Shown: positions 40,623 through 51,522 of the stretch, piece after piece
Position numbering within the stretch: the stretch's first letter is position 1
Layout: each line of letters opens with the position of its first letter
Assembly (NCBI GenBank): GCA_902778325.1
Contig: CACYWZ010000008.1
Location: 1-64,000 of the forward strand
Source: an uncultured Spirochaetaceae bacterium
GTDB lineage: Bacteria > Spirochaetota > Spirochaetia > Treponematales > Treponemataceae
Length of the DNA stretch: 64,000 nucleotides
Direction of reading: 5' to 3'
The notes under the pieces: generated by a model
What the model saw: the letters and a program-made list of their open reading frames with translations, nothing else
What the model was told of the DNA's origin: nothing
The model's database searches: none
Made by a program: the position numbers and the translations under genes

Positions 40623-43600
40623 ATGCGAAAATTACTTTTACTTTGGGCGGCAGCGCTTTGCTTTTTGCTGTTTTCTTGCTCAAGAGCAACGATTTCGGAC
40701 GTGAAGAACAGCGATGAGGCTGAAGGCTACATCAGTGAGATTTCGCCGACGCTTATTGCCCGCACTGACTCAATTTTTATCAGGTTCACAAAAGACATCA
40801 CAGGCAATGTCGAAAAGAGTCTTTCGACTTTAGGGGTAAAAGGAAAATGGGAGAAGGTCAACGAGCGAGAGGTTCGTTTCACTCCTAAAGACATTTTGAA
40901 ATCAAGTGTTCAGATGCAGGTTTGCGTTAACTTGGCAAAGCTGTTTTCGCTTGATGAAAATCTTTCATATTATCACAACTTCATCGCTGACAAAGCGGAT
41001 TTCTCGGTCGAGCTTGACGGCTTGGAGATTGCGGACTCAAGCGACGAGTTCTCGCTTTCGGGAACGCTTGTAACGGACGTTCCAGTTGACTTGGCGACGG
41101 CTGAAAAGATGCTTTCGGTTTCATACAGCACGAAAAGCAAAATCGAATGGGACGAAGAGCCAAAATCTGCGGCGCGCTACTTCAAGATTTCGGGAATTGA
41201 AAAAGGCGAGCACGACCGCAAATTAAGCATTTCTTGGAACGGAAAGCCGATTGGCGCTGACAAGAAAATCTCGAAGAAATACACGATTGTCAACAAATAC
41301 GAGTTCTCTGTTCTTGATGTCAATTTCCAGAGCGAGAACGCTATTCTGGTAAGTTTCTCAAACAAGTTGAGCACGACGCAGGACATTGAGAACGCGTTTA
41401 TTGCAGAGGGGTCTGCCGGAGGTCGTGCGAATGTCAACACGACGATTAACAAGAATCTTCTCACGTTCTACACGGACGGAAACTGGAACAATCTTGCTGT
41501 TCTTACTGTTCTTGACGGGCTTGAAAGCGACAACGGGCAATATCTTGCGTCAAACGTAGAGATTATAAAGAGCGTCAACTGGGAAAAACCTGAGATTAAG
41601 TTCATGACTGACGGTGTTATTATCCCGACGACGAAAGACACGCACTTGACGGTCGGCACAAAGAACCTGACAGGGCTTTTGATTCAGGCTTATGCGATTT
41701 ATGATTACAATATGTTGCAGTTCTTGCAAGTCAATGAGCTTGATGGCACGAGGGAACTTTATCGCGTCGGCGAGCCAGTTTGGGAAAAGAAGGTGAGCTT
41801 TGACTGGAAGGACGACGACACGAACCGCTTTGTTCCGCGCGCTCTTGATGTTTCTGAGCTTGCGAAAAAATATCCGTCTGGAATGTTCCAGATTCGCGTT
41901 ACGTTCAGACGCGACCAGATAAAATATGTGTGCCGCGAGGGACACCGCGACTTCTCTTCTTTCAAGTTCCCTGACGACACTATCGAAGATGTGAAGGACG
42001 ACGAAGAGAGCAGCTGGTGGGATTATTACAACGACATGGATTATGATGACCGCCGCACGTTCTGGTATTACGACGATGACCCGTGCCATCCTGCTTATTA
42101 TATGCCTCGCTATAATTCAAAGTGTCTTATTCAGCGAAACATTCTTATTTCTGACATTGGTCTTCAGGCCAAAGCGTCAAAAGACAACGGGGTGGACATG
42201 CTCCACATTGCCGTTACGGACATGAAGACCACGAAGCCGATTGCAAACGCAAGCGTTAAAGTTTTGTCGTTCGTCGGGTCAACAATCAGCGAAGGAAAGA
42301 CGGACAAAGACGGTCTTATCGCTCTCAAGAGCACTGGCAAAGTCCATTTGGTTACTGCCACAAACGGCACTCAGACTTCATATTTGAAAATCAATGCGGC
42401 TTCCCTTTTGAGCGTTGACCACTTTGAGATTTCGGGCGAAAAGTCAAAGGATTCGCTCAAGGGCTTTATCTACGGTGAGCGCGGTGTTTGGCGTCCTGGC
42501 GACAAGATGTTCCTCACGTTCGTTTTGCAGGACGAGAAAAAGACGCTGCCGAAAGATATTCCTGTTTTGTTTGAGCTTACCGACCCGCTCGGTCGCTCAG
42601 CAATGCAAAAGACGCTCACTGACGGCATTAACGGTTTTTATGCGATTGAAGCAAAGACTGACAAGGACGCTGCGACTGGCTTGTGGACTGCAAGCGTAAG
42701 CATTGGCGGAAACACTTGGACAAAATCGCTTCGTGTTGAAAGCGTTGTTCCGAACCGTCTTTCAATCAGTCTTGAGGCGGACAAAAAGATTCTCGACCAA
42801 GGCAGAAACTCTTTCACTCTCAAAGGCGCTTGGCTTCATGGCGCACCGACTCCGAACTACCAGGCGGACGTCAGGGTGTCGTTCACTCCTGCACGCACGG
42901 TGTTCGACGGCTTTGGCGAATACACTTTCACAAATCCGCAGAACTCATTCACATCAACACGAGAAACGCTTTGGGAAGGACAGCTCGACAGCAATTCTGA
43001 GGCAAAATTCAGCGAAAGGCTCGAAATGGTTGACGATGCGCCTGGAATGATGAAGGCGAACATGATAAGCCGCATTTTTGAGCCATCGGGTGCGTTCTCA
43101 ACTCAAAGCACATCATTCGATTATTCGCCATATTCCCGCTATGTTGGCTTGAAGTTGCCGAAGGGCGATGCTGCTCGCGGAATGCTTCTTACTGACACAG
43201 ACCACACTTGTGATGTTGCGCTTTTGAACGCGGACGGAACAAAGTGCTCACAGGGCGAACTCAGATACACAATCTACAAACTTGAATGGAAATGGTGGTG
43301 GGAAAAAGACGCTCTTACAGATTCGTCGTTCGTTTATAGCCGCTCTTCTTCAGTAATTGATTCAGGCGAGTTCACTGTGCAAAACGGAGTTGGCTCGTTT
43401 ACTCTTCGCGTGAATTATCCTGATTGGGGTCGATACCTTGTTGTTGTTGAAGACCCGAACGGACACAGCGCAGGAAAAATCGTCTACATCGACTGGCCGG
43501 GCTGGGCTGGTCGCGCACAGGAAGGCGGAAGCGGAAGCGCATTCTCTGTTCCGCTCGTTTGCGACAAAAAGTCGTACACTGTCGGCGAAAGCGCTCAGAT

Positions 43601-46124
43601 TTCATTTGCTTCAGGCGAAGGCGGACGCGCTCTTGTCACAATCGAGAAAAACGGCGGTATCTTAAAGCAGGAATGGCTTGAAACAAAGAAAGAGACAACT
43701 GTTTACAAATTGCCTTTGACGGCAGAAATGTCTCCGAACGTTTATGTTCACGTTTCGCTTTTGCAGCAACATCAGCAGACAGCGAACAGTTTGCCGATTC
43801 GTTTGTTCGGTGTTGTTCCTGTCATGGTGGACAACCCTGCAACAAAACTTGAGCCACTCATCACGACAGCAAACTCTTATGAGCCAAACAAGGAAGTAAG
43901 CGTTTCGGTCAGCGAAAAGAACGGGCGCGCAATGACATACACGGTTGCTGTTGTCGACGAGGGTCTTTTGGGTCTCACCAATTATCACGCGCCGAACTTG
44001 AGAGCCGAGTTCTACAAAAAAGAAGCATCTCAGATTAAGAATTACGATTTGTACCGCTATGTCATGAACGCATATTCAGGCAACTTGGAATCATTGCTTC
44101 TCATTGGTGGTAGTGAAGGCGGAGACGACCGCGACAGAGATTCAAATCGCTTTACGCCTGTCGTAAAGTTCTTTGGACCGTTTAATCTTGAAGCAGGTGA
44201 AAAGAAATCGCTCACATACACAATGCCACAATACATTGGCGCAGTAAGAACGATTGTCATCGCTGGCGGAAACGGTGCTTACGGAAATGCTGAAAAGACA
44301 ACGCCTGTCAAATCAGATTTGATGATTCAGCCGTCAATTCCGCGCACGCTCGGCACAAAGGAAAAGATTGAGATTCCGCTCACACTTTTCAACGGAACTG
44401 ACAAAACTCAGACTTACACTGTTTCGATGAATGCAACAGGGGTTCTTTCTGCTAGCGAAAAGAAGAGCGTGAGTGTTGCGCCTTCAAAAAATGAAACGAT
44501 TAAGTTTTCAATCGAAACAAAAAAAGAAGGCAAGGCAGAAATCAATTTTGTTGCTACAGCAGGAAACATAAAAGCCGAAAGCAAAACTCCAATCGACGTT
44601 CTTTCACGAGGTTCGACGGTAACATACAAAACACCGTTTGAGCTCGACAACGGAAAGTCAACAAAAGTCAAAGTCGATTCTCCGATGGAAACCGTCAAGT
44701 TGGATTTGGAACTTTCAACATTCCCGGCAATAAGCCTTGACGAGCGCTTGGCGTCTCTTATCTCATATCCGCACGGTTGTATCGAGCAGATTACTTCAGG
44801 CGGCTTCCCTCAGATTTTCATTCCGACGTTCTTGAACCTCTCTCCAGAGCAAGCAGACGCAGTAAAGGCGAACGTAAAATCAGTTATTGAGCGCTACCAG
44901 AATTATGCAACTCCGTCAGGTGCTATGGGATATTGGCCAGGAAACACAAGCCCGCACGAATGGGGAAGCTGTTACGCAGCACACTTCCTTGCTGAAGCAA
45001 GACGCAACGGATACTTTGTGAGCGACAGTCTTTTTGAGCCGCTTTTGGCATACATCTCGTCAAGCGCGTCAAAATGGACATCGCACGACGAAGAGTACAG
45101 CGTTCAGGCATATCGCACATTTGTTCTTGCGCTCGCAGGAAGAGCAAACATCAGTGCAATGAACCGCCTTGACAGCGCACTCACCGAAGCAAGCAAGAGC
45201 GACGTCAGAAGCGAAGAGCCGAAAATGCTTTTGGCAGCCTCTTACGCACTTGCTGGACGACAGAAGAAAGCAAAGCAGCTCTTTGAAGACGCTCATGTTT
45301 CATTCAATGGCAAATTCACGAGAAGAACAGGCGGAGATTTCTCATCATCATACCGAGAGGAAACAATCTGGCTCTTTGTTGACACACTCACAGGCGGAAG
45401 CCGCAATGCTCTCAAGATTGCAAAGGAAATCGGAGAGACGCTTTCATCTGACCGCTGGCTCAACACACAGGAAATCTCATGGAGCTTGATTTCTCTTATT
45501 CCTTACTATCAGGGAAACTCAAACGCAACTTCTTCGTTCGAGATTATTGGAAAGAACAGCGAAAAAGGCTCGTTCACTTCTCCTGTATTTATCAAGAGCC
45601 TTGTTGCAACAGAAAACGCAAAGACTCAGGAAATCGAAATCAAGAACACAGGAAAGACAACTTTGTTCGGAACTCTGAGCGCAACAGGAAAAGCAATCGC
45701 TGGTGCAGAAAAGCCAAAATCAGACGGGCTTTCGCTTGATGTCACATACACAAAAGACGGCGACGAAGTTAGTGCGACAGACTTGAAAATCGGAGACACA
45801 TTCACAATTACGGTCAGCATCGAAAACGATACCGTAAGCGAAGTGCAGAACGTCGCATTGACACTTCCAATTCCGACATGTTGGGAAATCAACAACGACA
45901 GAATCGGTCTTGATGAAGATTACAACTCAAATTATGACTATCAGGACATCAGAGACACTGCGATTTATACATACTTCTCACTGAGCGGACGAAAAGAAAA
46001 GACATTCCAGTTCAGCGCGACTGTTGCATATGACGGCTCATACGCTGTTCCTGCGATAAGCGCTGAAGCAATGTATGACAATTCTTACAGCGCTCTAAAG
46101 CCTGGAGTTTATGTACAAAATTAA
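40623..46124 (+). CDS. Alpha-2-macroglobulin family lipoprotein with thioester motif
   Basis: The 1833-residue lipoprotein (signal LCFLLFSC, acylated Cys about 20) has the bacterial alpha-2-macroglobulin layout: MG-type beta domains, a bait-like region, and the thioester motif HGCIEQ with its Cys near residue 1386 inside the helical TED domain. It traps proteases in the periplasm by covalent capture. The start at 40623 is the lipoprotein ATG; the open frame that runs 143 codons further upstream is the repeat array and is not used. It overlaps pbpC by 14 bases, the classical A2M-PbpC pairing in which one repairs and the other guards the envelope. Confidence 0.92.
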   Translation: MRKLLLLWAAALCFLLFSCSRATISDVKNSDEAEGYISEISPTLIARTDSIFIRFTKDITGNVEKSLSTLGVKGKWEKVNEREVRFTPKDILKSSVQMQVCVNLAKLFSLDENLSYYHNFIADKADFSVELDGLEIADSSDEFSLSGTLVTDVPVDLATAEKMLSVSYSTKSKIEWDEEPKSAARYFKISGIEKGEHDRKLSISWNGKPIGADKKISKKYTIVNKYEFSVLDVNFQSENAILVSFSNKLSTTQDIENAFIAEGSAGGRANVNTTINKNLLTFYTDGNWNNLAVLTVLDGLESDNGQYLASNVEIIKSVNWEKPEIKFMTDGVIIPTTKDTHLTVGTKNLTGLLIQAYAIYDYNMLQFLQVNELDGTRELYRVGEPVWEKKVSFDWKDDDTNRFVPRALDVSELAKKYPSGMFQIRVTFRRDQIKYVCREGHRDFSSFKFPDDTIEDVKDDEESSWWDYYNDMDYDDRRTFWYYDDDPCHPAYYMPRYNSKCLIQRNILISDIGLQAKASKDNGVDMLHIAVTDMKTTKPIANASVKVLSFVGSTISEGKTDKDGLIALKSTGKVHLVTATNGTQTSYLKINAASLLSVDHFEISGEKSKDSLKGFIYGERGVWRPGDKMFLTFVLQDEKKTLPKDIPVLFELTDPLGRSAMQKTLTDGINGFYAIEAKTDKDAATGLWTASVSIGGNTWTKSLRVESVVPNRLSISLEADKKILDQGRNSFTLKGAWLHGAPTPNYQADVRVSFTPARTVFDGFGEYTFTNPQNSFTSTRETLWEGQLDSNSEAKFSERLEMVDDAPGMMKANMISRIFEPSGAFSTQSTSFDYSPYSRYVGLKLPKGDAARGMLLTDTDHTCDVALLNADGTKCSQGELRYTIYKLEWKWWWEKDALTDSSFVYSRSSSVIDSGEFTVQNGVGSFTLRVNYPDWGRYLVVVEDPNGHSAGKIVYIDWPGWAGRAQEGGSGSAFSVPLVCDKKSYTVGESAQISFASGEGGRALVTIEKNGGILKQEWLETKKETTVYKLPLTAEMSPNVYVHVSLLQQHQQTANSLPIRLFGVVPVMVDNPATKLEPLITTANSYEPNKEVSVSVSEKNGRAMTYTVAVVDEGLLGLTNYHAPNLRAEFYKKEASQIKNYDLYRYVMNAYSGNLESLLLIGGSEGGDDRDRDSNRFTPVVKFFGPFNLEAGEKKSLTYTMPQYIGAVRTIVIAGGNGAYGNAEKTTPVKSDLMIQPSIPRTLGTKEKIEIPLTLFNGTDKTQTYTVSMNATGVLSASEKKSVSVAPSKNETIKFSIETKKEGKAEINFVATAGNIKAESKTPIDVLSRGSTVTYKTPFELDNGKSTKVKVDSPMETVKLDLELSTFPAISLDERLASLISYPHGCIEQITSGGFPQIFIPTFLNLSPEQADAVKANVKSVIERYQNYATPSGAMGYWPGNTSPHEWGSCYAAHFLAEARRNGYFVSDSLFEPLLAYISSSASKWTSHDEEYSVQAYRTFVLALAGRANISAMNRLDSALTEASKSDVRSEEPKMLLAASYALAGRQKKAKQLFEDAHVSFNGKFTRRTGGDFSSSYREETIWLFVDTLTGGSRNALKIAKEIGETLSSDRWLNTQEISWSLISLIPYYQGNSNATSSFEIIGKNSEKGSFTSPVFIKSLVATENAKTQEIEIKNTGKTTLFGTLSATGKAIAGAEKPKSDGLSLDVTYTKDGDEVSATDLKIGDTFTITVSIENDTVSEVQNVALTLPIPTCWEINNDRIGLDEDYNSNYDYQDIRDTAIYTYFSLSGRKEKTFQFSATVAYDGSYAVPAISAEAMYDNSYSALKPGVYVQN

Positions 46125-48378
46125 AGCAATCGTCTTGCCTTTTGTGCTGTTTGCGCTTTGCATAGTCCTGCCCTCAAAAATCATAACCGAGAGCGGCGAC
46201 TATGCCTTCGCGCTGTACGACAAAAACGGCGTTCTCACAGGCGCAAGCGTCGCAAAAGACGGACAATGGCGGTTTGAAAAAGGGGATATCCCCGAAAAGT
46301 TCAAAAAATCGATAATTCTCTTTGAAGACCGCCGTTTTTACTCACACCACGGAATAGACGCGCTCTCTGTTTTGAGAGCCGCATATTCCGACATCAAAGC
46401 AAGAAAAATCGTTTCGGGCGGCTCAACAATCACAATGCAGCTTGCCCGAATTCTCAACAAAAGCCCTCGAAGAACATTCATTCAAAAAGGCGTCGAAGCA
46501 CTTGAGGCGCTTTATCTTGAAGCGCTTTTCACAAAAGACGAAATCATCTCAATGTATGCCGCAAACGCACCTTTCGGCGGAAACGTCGTCGGAATAGAAG
46601 CAGCTTCGTGGAGATATTTCAACCGTCCGCCAGATTCTCTTTCGTGGGCAGAATACGCGACACTCGCCGTATTGCCAAACCAGCCTTCTCTCGTTCGCCC
46701 TGGCGAGAACGCGCACATACTACAGTCCAAGCGCGACAGACTTTTGTATCGCCTTTACAAAACAAAGTCGCTCACAGTCGATGAATACAATCTTGCAATA
46801 TCGGAAGCCCTTCCCGAAAAGCCCTATCCGCTGCCACTTCACGCACCTCATTATCTTGAGGCGATGAAAAAGCAAAATCCGGGCAAAAGCAAGTTCTACA
46901 CATCGCTTGACCTCCAGATTCAGCTCAACGTGAGCAGAATCATCGAAAAGTGGTCAGATGAGTTTGCAGAGCGCGGCATAAACAACGCCGCAGTCATCGT
47001 CATCGACAACGACACACTAGAGCCGCTCGCGTATTGCGCGAACACCGCGTATTCTTCGACAGGACGCAACAAAAACACATACGCCGTCGACATGATAAAG
47101 GCGAGACGAAGTTCGGGCAGCATCTTAAAGCCGTTTTTGTTCTCGGCAATGCTCGAAAACGGAAACATCATAAACACGCAGGCGCTAATCGACATTCCGA
47201 CACGCGTCGGCTCGTACAAACCAGAAAACAACATCGTGCAGTATCGCGGAATCGTCAGCGCAAACGAAGCCCTCACCCGCTCACTCAACATTCCTGCGAT
47301 TAGAGCGCTCAGAACATACGGAATCGCACGCTTTTTGAACTTCATCAAAGCCTTCGGAATAACGACACTCGACAGAAGCGCGGGCGAATACGGCTTGCCG
47401 CTGATTTTGGGAGGCGGAGAAGTAACACTCGAAGAGATAACAAAAGCGTACGCACTTTTAATCCGATGCGCAAAAGGCGACGAGACATCGCTTCCGATTT
47501 CGCGCGGCGCGGCATACCTCACGCTGAACGCGCTTGTAGAAGGAATCCGCCCAGAAGGCGAAACACTCTGGAAGTTTTACGCAAAATCACGAAAAATCGC
47601 GTGGAAAACAGGAACAAGCAACGGCTATCGCGACGCTTGGGCAGTCGGAACAACATCAGAATACACCGTCGGCGTGTGGATTGGGAACGCCGAAGGCGCG
47701 GGCGCTGGCGAACTTGCGAGCATCACGACCTCCGCACCTGTGCTCTTCGACATTTACTCCTCTCTTCCGCCAACGCACTGGATAGAAAAGCCTTATCTCG
47801 ACCTTGAGAACATCACCGTCTGCGCATATTCAGGCTATCTTGCAGGACCATTCTGCGCCAAAACAAAAAAAAGCGAAAAGTGCGCCACCGCTCCATTAAG
47901 CCCGCTTTGCCCTTATTGCGACGAAATCACGCTCACCCCCGACAAAAAGTATCGCGCCACAATCGACGACATGAAAGGAGAGTACGAAGGGCTTTTCCCG
48001 ATTCGCGAGAAGTTTTTCATTCTTCCCCCGTCTGTCGAATACTGGTACGCGAGAACCGCGACGCTCTACAAAAAGCTCCCGCCTCCGCCGCCGTGGCACG
48101 AAAAGCCGCAAAACGCCCATCTTTCGATAATGTTTCCTGTTCCTAACGCGCAAATCATTATCCCGACGGAAATCAACGGAAAAATGGGAAGCACCGTCTT
48201 CCAAGTCGCGCAAAGGGACAAAAGCGCTGTCGTTTTCTGGGATTTAGACGGCGAATACCTCGGACTGACGCGGGGAAATCACGAAATGGCAGTTTCTCCG
48301 AGCGAGGGCGTTCACACTCTCACCGTCACGGACTCTTTTGGAACAAGACGACAAGTCACATTCACGGCTCATCACTGA
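46111..48378 (+). CDS. pbpC: Penicillin-binding protein 1C
   Basis: The 755-residue bifunctional peptidoglycan synthase has an N-terminal membrane segment and a glycosyltransferase domain (FEDRRFYSHHGID, GGSTITMQLARIL, EIISMYAANAPFGGNVVGIEAA). A transpeptidase domain follows, with active-site Ser in SGSILKP (about 335) and the KTGTSNGYRDAW motif near 498. A PbpC-type C-terminal domain ends the protein. It overlaps the A2M gene and must be cotranscribed with it. Repeats and 463 bases without a gene follow. Confidence 0.93.
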   Translation: MYKIKAIVLPFVLFALCIVLPSKIITESGDYAFALYDKNGVLTGASVAKDGQWRFEKGDIPEKFKKSIILFEDRRFYSHHGIDALSVLRAAYSDIKARKIVSGGSTITMQLARILNKSPRRTFIQKGVEALEALYLEALFTKDEIISMYAANAPFGGNVVGIEAASWRYFNRPPDSLSWAEYATLAVLPNQPSLVRPGENAHILQSKRDRLLYRLYKTKSLTVDEYNLAISEALPEKPYPLPLHAPHYLEAMKKQNPGKSKFYTSLDLQIQLNVSRIIEKWSDEFAERGINNAAVIVIDNDTLEPLAYCANTAYSSTGRNKNTYAVDMIKARRSSGSILKPFLFSAMLENGNIINTQALIDIPTRVGSYKPENNIVQYRGIVSANEALTRSLNIPAIRALRTYGIARFLNFIKAFGITTLDRSAGEYGLPLILGGGEVTLEEITKAYALLIRCAKGDETSLPISRGAAYLTLNALVEGIRPEGETLWKFYAKSRKIAWKTGTSNGYRDAWAVGTTSEYTVGVWIGNAEGAGAGELASITTSAPVLFDIYSSLPPTHWIEKPYLDLENITVCAYSGYLAGPFCAKTKKSEKCATAPLSPLCPYCDEITLTPDKKYRATIDDMKGEYEGLFPIREKFFILPPSVEYWYARTATLYKKLPPPPPWHEKPQNAHLSIMFPVPNAQIIIPTEINGKMGSTVFQVAQRDKSAVVFWDLDGEYLGLTRGNHEMAVSPSEGVHTLTVTDSFGTRRQVTFTAHH

Positions 48379-48412
48379 TTTTTTCAAAAAAAAAAAGCGA
48401 TGCAGACTGCAA

Positions 48413-48648
48413 AAGTTAATTTTTGATTAGAAATTGGCTTCTGCAAACTGCGGCAATCAATTTCTGACTCGAAATTGACTCCTGCAACACTGCGGCAAGC
48501 AATTTCTGATTAGAAATTGACTCCTGCAAAGTGAAGCAATCAATTTCTGACTCGAAATTGACTCCTGCAACACTGCGGCAACCAATTTCTGATTAGAAAT
48601 TGACTTCTGCAAAGTGAAGCAGTCAATTTCTGACTCGAAACGCCAATG
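48413..48648. repeat. 41-42-bp tandem array downstream of pbpC
   Basis: Units centred on the palindrome CAATTTCTGATTAGAAATTG (or GACTC in the middle) alternate at 41 and 42 bases, five to six copies, joined by TGACTCCTGCAA. The rest of the gap holds a partial dispersed repeat (48670-48722, CGCTCAGAATGACA end) and the AT-rich ftsH upstream region with the perfect palindrome GTATATTAAATATAC (48793-48807). Confidence 0.92.
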
Positions 48649-48841
48649 CAATGATGCTTTGAATAATACAGTGCAGATTCTTCGGCTTCGCTCACCTCAC
48701 TCTCTTCGCTCAGAATGACAAAAAGACAAAAGCGCAAAGCGGAATTTACAAATGAAAAAGACAAAAACTGTCGACTATTTAACGGAAAATCAGTATATTA
48801 AATATACTTGCTGAAAAAAGAAAGATATTGAGGTTTTATTG

Positions 48842-50854
48842 ATGAACAATAATGAAAATCCTGAAGACCGCGACCCGTACAACTTTTTCAAGCTCTCAAC
48901 AGAGCCTTCAGAGGGCGGAGACGGCGACAAAAGCGGCAAAAATCGTCCGCACTTGCCGTTCTGGGGCGTTCTTCTTATTATCCTCGGCGTTGTTGCGCTT
49001 TTTAACGTGTTTTTGGATTCCCGCCCTGAAAATCTCATAGACTTTTCAGATTTCACAGCGAAGGTCGAAAATGGCGACATCGTTGAAGTTGAAATCGGCG
49101 AGAATTACTACACTGGCTATGGTCCAAAACTTGCCAATATTGCTCCAAAAGAGCCGTCATGGCGTGATTTGATTTCCGGGACTGCGAGCTCAAACCGCAA
49201 AGTTTATCGCACAAGTTGCGGAAACGTGATTCTTGAGAGTTTTATGGACACTCTCGTCGAAAAAGGCATTACGTTCCGTTTTGCGTCAAAGCAGAATAAT
49301 TATCTTATCCAGCTTATAATCAATTTGATTTTGCCATTCGGTTTCATTTTCCTTATGTACTATTTCATCTTCCGAAAAATCGGCGGCGGAATGGGCGGAA
49401 TGGGCTCGATTTTTGGCGTTGGTGGCTCAAGAGCGAAAGCGGTGGACGAAGGCAACGTGAAAACGCGCTTTTCTGATGTCGCAGGCGTTGACGAGGCAAA
49501 AGAAGAGTTGATGGAAGTCGTTGACTTTTTGAAGTCGCCTCAAAAATACACAGACATTGGCGGACGCATTCCGAAAGGCGTTCTTCTTGTAGGACCTCCG
49601 GGAACAGGAAAGACGCTTCTTGCCCGCGCTGTTGCAGGCGAGGCTGGCGTTCCGTTCTTCCGAATCAGCGGTTCTGATTTTGTTGAGATGTTCGTCGGAG
49701 TCGGCGCAAGTCGTGTGCGCGATTTGTTCAAGCAGGCTCACGAAAAATCTCCTTGTATCATCTTCATCGATGAGCTTGACGCTATCGGTAAAAGCCGCGT
49801 GAACAACCTCGGCGGAAACGATGAGCGTGAGCAGACATTGAACCAGCTTCTTGTCGAGATGGACGGTTTTGACAACGAAAAGGGCTTGATTATTCTTGCA
49901 GCAACGAACCGTCCTGACATTCTTGACCCTGCTCTTTTGCGACCGGGACGTTTTGACCGTCAAGTCGTTGTTGACCGCCCTGATGTAACGGGACGCGAGG
50001 CGATTTTGCGCATTCACGCGAAGAACGTGAAGCTCGACTCAGGCGTCAATTTCAACACTATCGCTCACGAAACAGCGGGTTTTGCAGGTGCAGACCTTGC
50101 AAACATTGTCAACGAGGCGGCGCTTCTTGCTGTCAGGGCTGGACGAAAACTTGTTTCGATGAAGGACTTTGATGAGGCTATCGAAAAGACTATCGTAGGC
50201 TTGCAGAAAAAGACGCACGTTGTAAAAGAGAGCGAGCGAAAGATTACGGCTTATCACGAGACAGGACACGCGCTTGTTGCGGCTTTCACCGAAGGAAGCG
50301 ACCCTGTTCACAAGATTACGATTATTCCGCGCGGCATGGGTGTTGGCGGATTCACGATGCAGCTTCCTCAAGAGGACACATATCTAAAGACGACAAAGCA
50401 GCTTTTGGGCGAAGTCGATGTGCTGTTGGGCGGAAGAGCGAGCGAGCAGATTGTTTTTGGCGAAATCAGCACTGGTGCGTCTAACGATATTCAGCGTGCA
50501 ACGGATATTATCCGCTCAATGATTAGCGATTACGGTATGAGCGAAAAGTTCAAGAATATGACGCTCGGAAAACACGGCAAGGGCTACGATTCTGGAGAGC
50601 CTTCACTTGTGCGCGAATATTCTGAGGACACTCAGCAGTACATCGACAGCGAAATCGCCCGCACTATGAGCGAAAGATACAATCACGTCATTGAACTTTT
50701 GTCGTCAAAGAGAGACCTTTTGGAATACATTGCAAAATTGCTTTTGGACAAAGAAACTATCGACGGAAAAGAGTTCAACGAAATTATCAAGGCGCACAAT
50801 CATGCCGCTGAATTGCAACTTGCGGCAGTAGCCAATGCAGAGGTGACAGAATGA
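48842..50854 (+). CDS. ftsH: ATP-dependent zinc metalloprotease FtsH
   Basis: FtsH degrades unfolded membrane and short-lived cytosolic proteins. The 670-residue protein has TM1 (41-60), a periplasmic loop, TM2 (about 160-180), the AAA+ domain (Walker A GPPGTGKT near 250, [33 protein letters not shown]) and a zinc protease domain with HETGH near 471. GAGG lies 8 bases before the ATG. It starts a run of five closely spaced genes on the same strand (to 56363), with an ATGA overlap to the next. Confidence 0.97.
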   Translation: MNNNENPEDRDPYNFFKLSTEPSEGGDGDKSGKNRPHLPFWGVLLIILGVVALFNVFLDSRPENLIDFSDFTAKVENGDIVEVEIGENYYTGYGPKLANIAPKEPSWRDLISGTASSNRKVYRTSCGNVILESFMDTLVEKGITFRFASKQNNYLIQLIINLILPFGFIFLMYYFIFRKIGGGMGGMGSIFGVGGSRAKAVDEGNVKTRFSDVAGVDEAKEELMEVVDFLKSPQKYTDIGGRIPKGVLLVGPPGTGKTLLARAVAGEAGVPFFRISGSDFVEMFVGVGASRVRDLFKQAHEKSPCIIFIDELDAIGKSRVNNLGGNDEREQTLNQLLVEMDGFDNEKGLIILAATNRPDILDPALLRPGRFDRQVVVDRPDVTGREAILRIHAKNVKLDSGVNFNTIAHETAGFAGADLANIVNEAALLAVRAGRKLVSMKDFDEAIEKTIVGLQKKTHVVKESERKITAYHETGHALVAAFTEGSDPVHKITIIPRGMGVGGFTMQLPQEDTYLKTTKQLLGEVDVLLGGRASEQIVFGEISTGASNDIQRATDIIRSMISDYGMSEKFKNMTLGKHGKGYDSGEPSLVREYSEDTQQYIDSEIARTMSERYNHVIELLSSKRDLLEYIAKLLLDKETIDGKEFNEIIKAHNHAAELQLAAVANAEVTE

Positions 50855-51513
50855 AAAAGTTATGTTTGTTTTTTTCGGCGCTTCTTTTCTGCGCATCTTC
50901 TTTTGCTCAAGTCCAGATTCTCACTGTTAACGAATTTTTCAAAAGCGTTTCTGAGCATTATGGAAAAATCTCTGACTTTGAGGTAACAACAGAAATAACT
51001 ATTGGAAAGCAGACGATGAACGGCAAGGTTTCGTTCAAGCGCCCAAATATGTTGAGAATTGATTTCTCATCTCCAGCAAATCAGGTGATTATGTTCAACG
51101 GAGATGACCTCACGATTTATCTTCCGAAAGATTCTGCGGTTCTTCAGCAGCACGTTGAGGGCGACGCAAACGGTGCTTCTCTTGCTACCCCTCAAGGGCT
51201 TTCGCTTATGAGCCGCTACTACTATATGGCGTATGAAACAGGACCTGCTCCTGTCGCTCTTGAAGAAGGCTCGGAAGAGAAAGTCGTTCGTCTTATTCTC
51301 AGCCGCAAAAACAGCACGGAATCTTTCAGACAAATCAGGCTTTCGATTTCGCCTGACTCAAAACTTATCCGTCGTGTTGAGGCAACAACACCACAAGGAC
51401 AAACATTCGTTTTCGATTTTTACGATTACAGCCTGAACGTCGGTATTGCAGAACAGCGCTTTATCTATGATGCACCGTCTTCAGCAAACAACTACAATAA
51501 TTTCTTGTACTAG
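50851..51513 (+). CDS. LolA-like outer-membrane lipoprotein carrier family protein
   Basis: A 220-residue protein with a signal peptide (cleavage near SSFAQVQ). Its LolA/LolB-type half-barrel pattern is [49 protein letters not shown] and [18 protein letters not shown]. Such proteins carry lipoproteins or lipids through the periplasm. Its ATG overlaps the ftsH stop (ATGA). The C-terminal YNNFLY tail is not conserved in families I know. Confidence 0.75.
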   Translation: MKKLCLFFSALLFCASSFAQVQILTVNEFFKSVSEHYGKISDFEVTTEITIGKQTMNGKVSFKRPNMLRIDFSSPANQVIMFNGDDLTIYLPKDSAVLQQHVEGDANGASLATPQGLSLMSRYYYMAYETGPAPVALEEGSEEKVVRLILSRKNSTESFRQIRLSISPDSKLIRRVEATTPQGQTFVFDFYDYSLNVGIAEQRFIYDAPSSANNYNNFLY

Positions 51514-51522
51514 GAGTTAAAA

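Noticed and set aside
48457..48764. Minus-strand frames with CRSQF repeats
   Set aside because: They are the translated 41-42-bp array and parts of a dispersed repeat.
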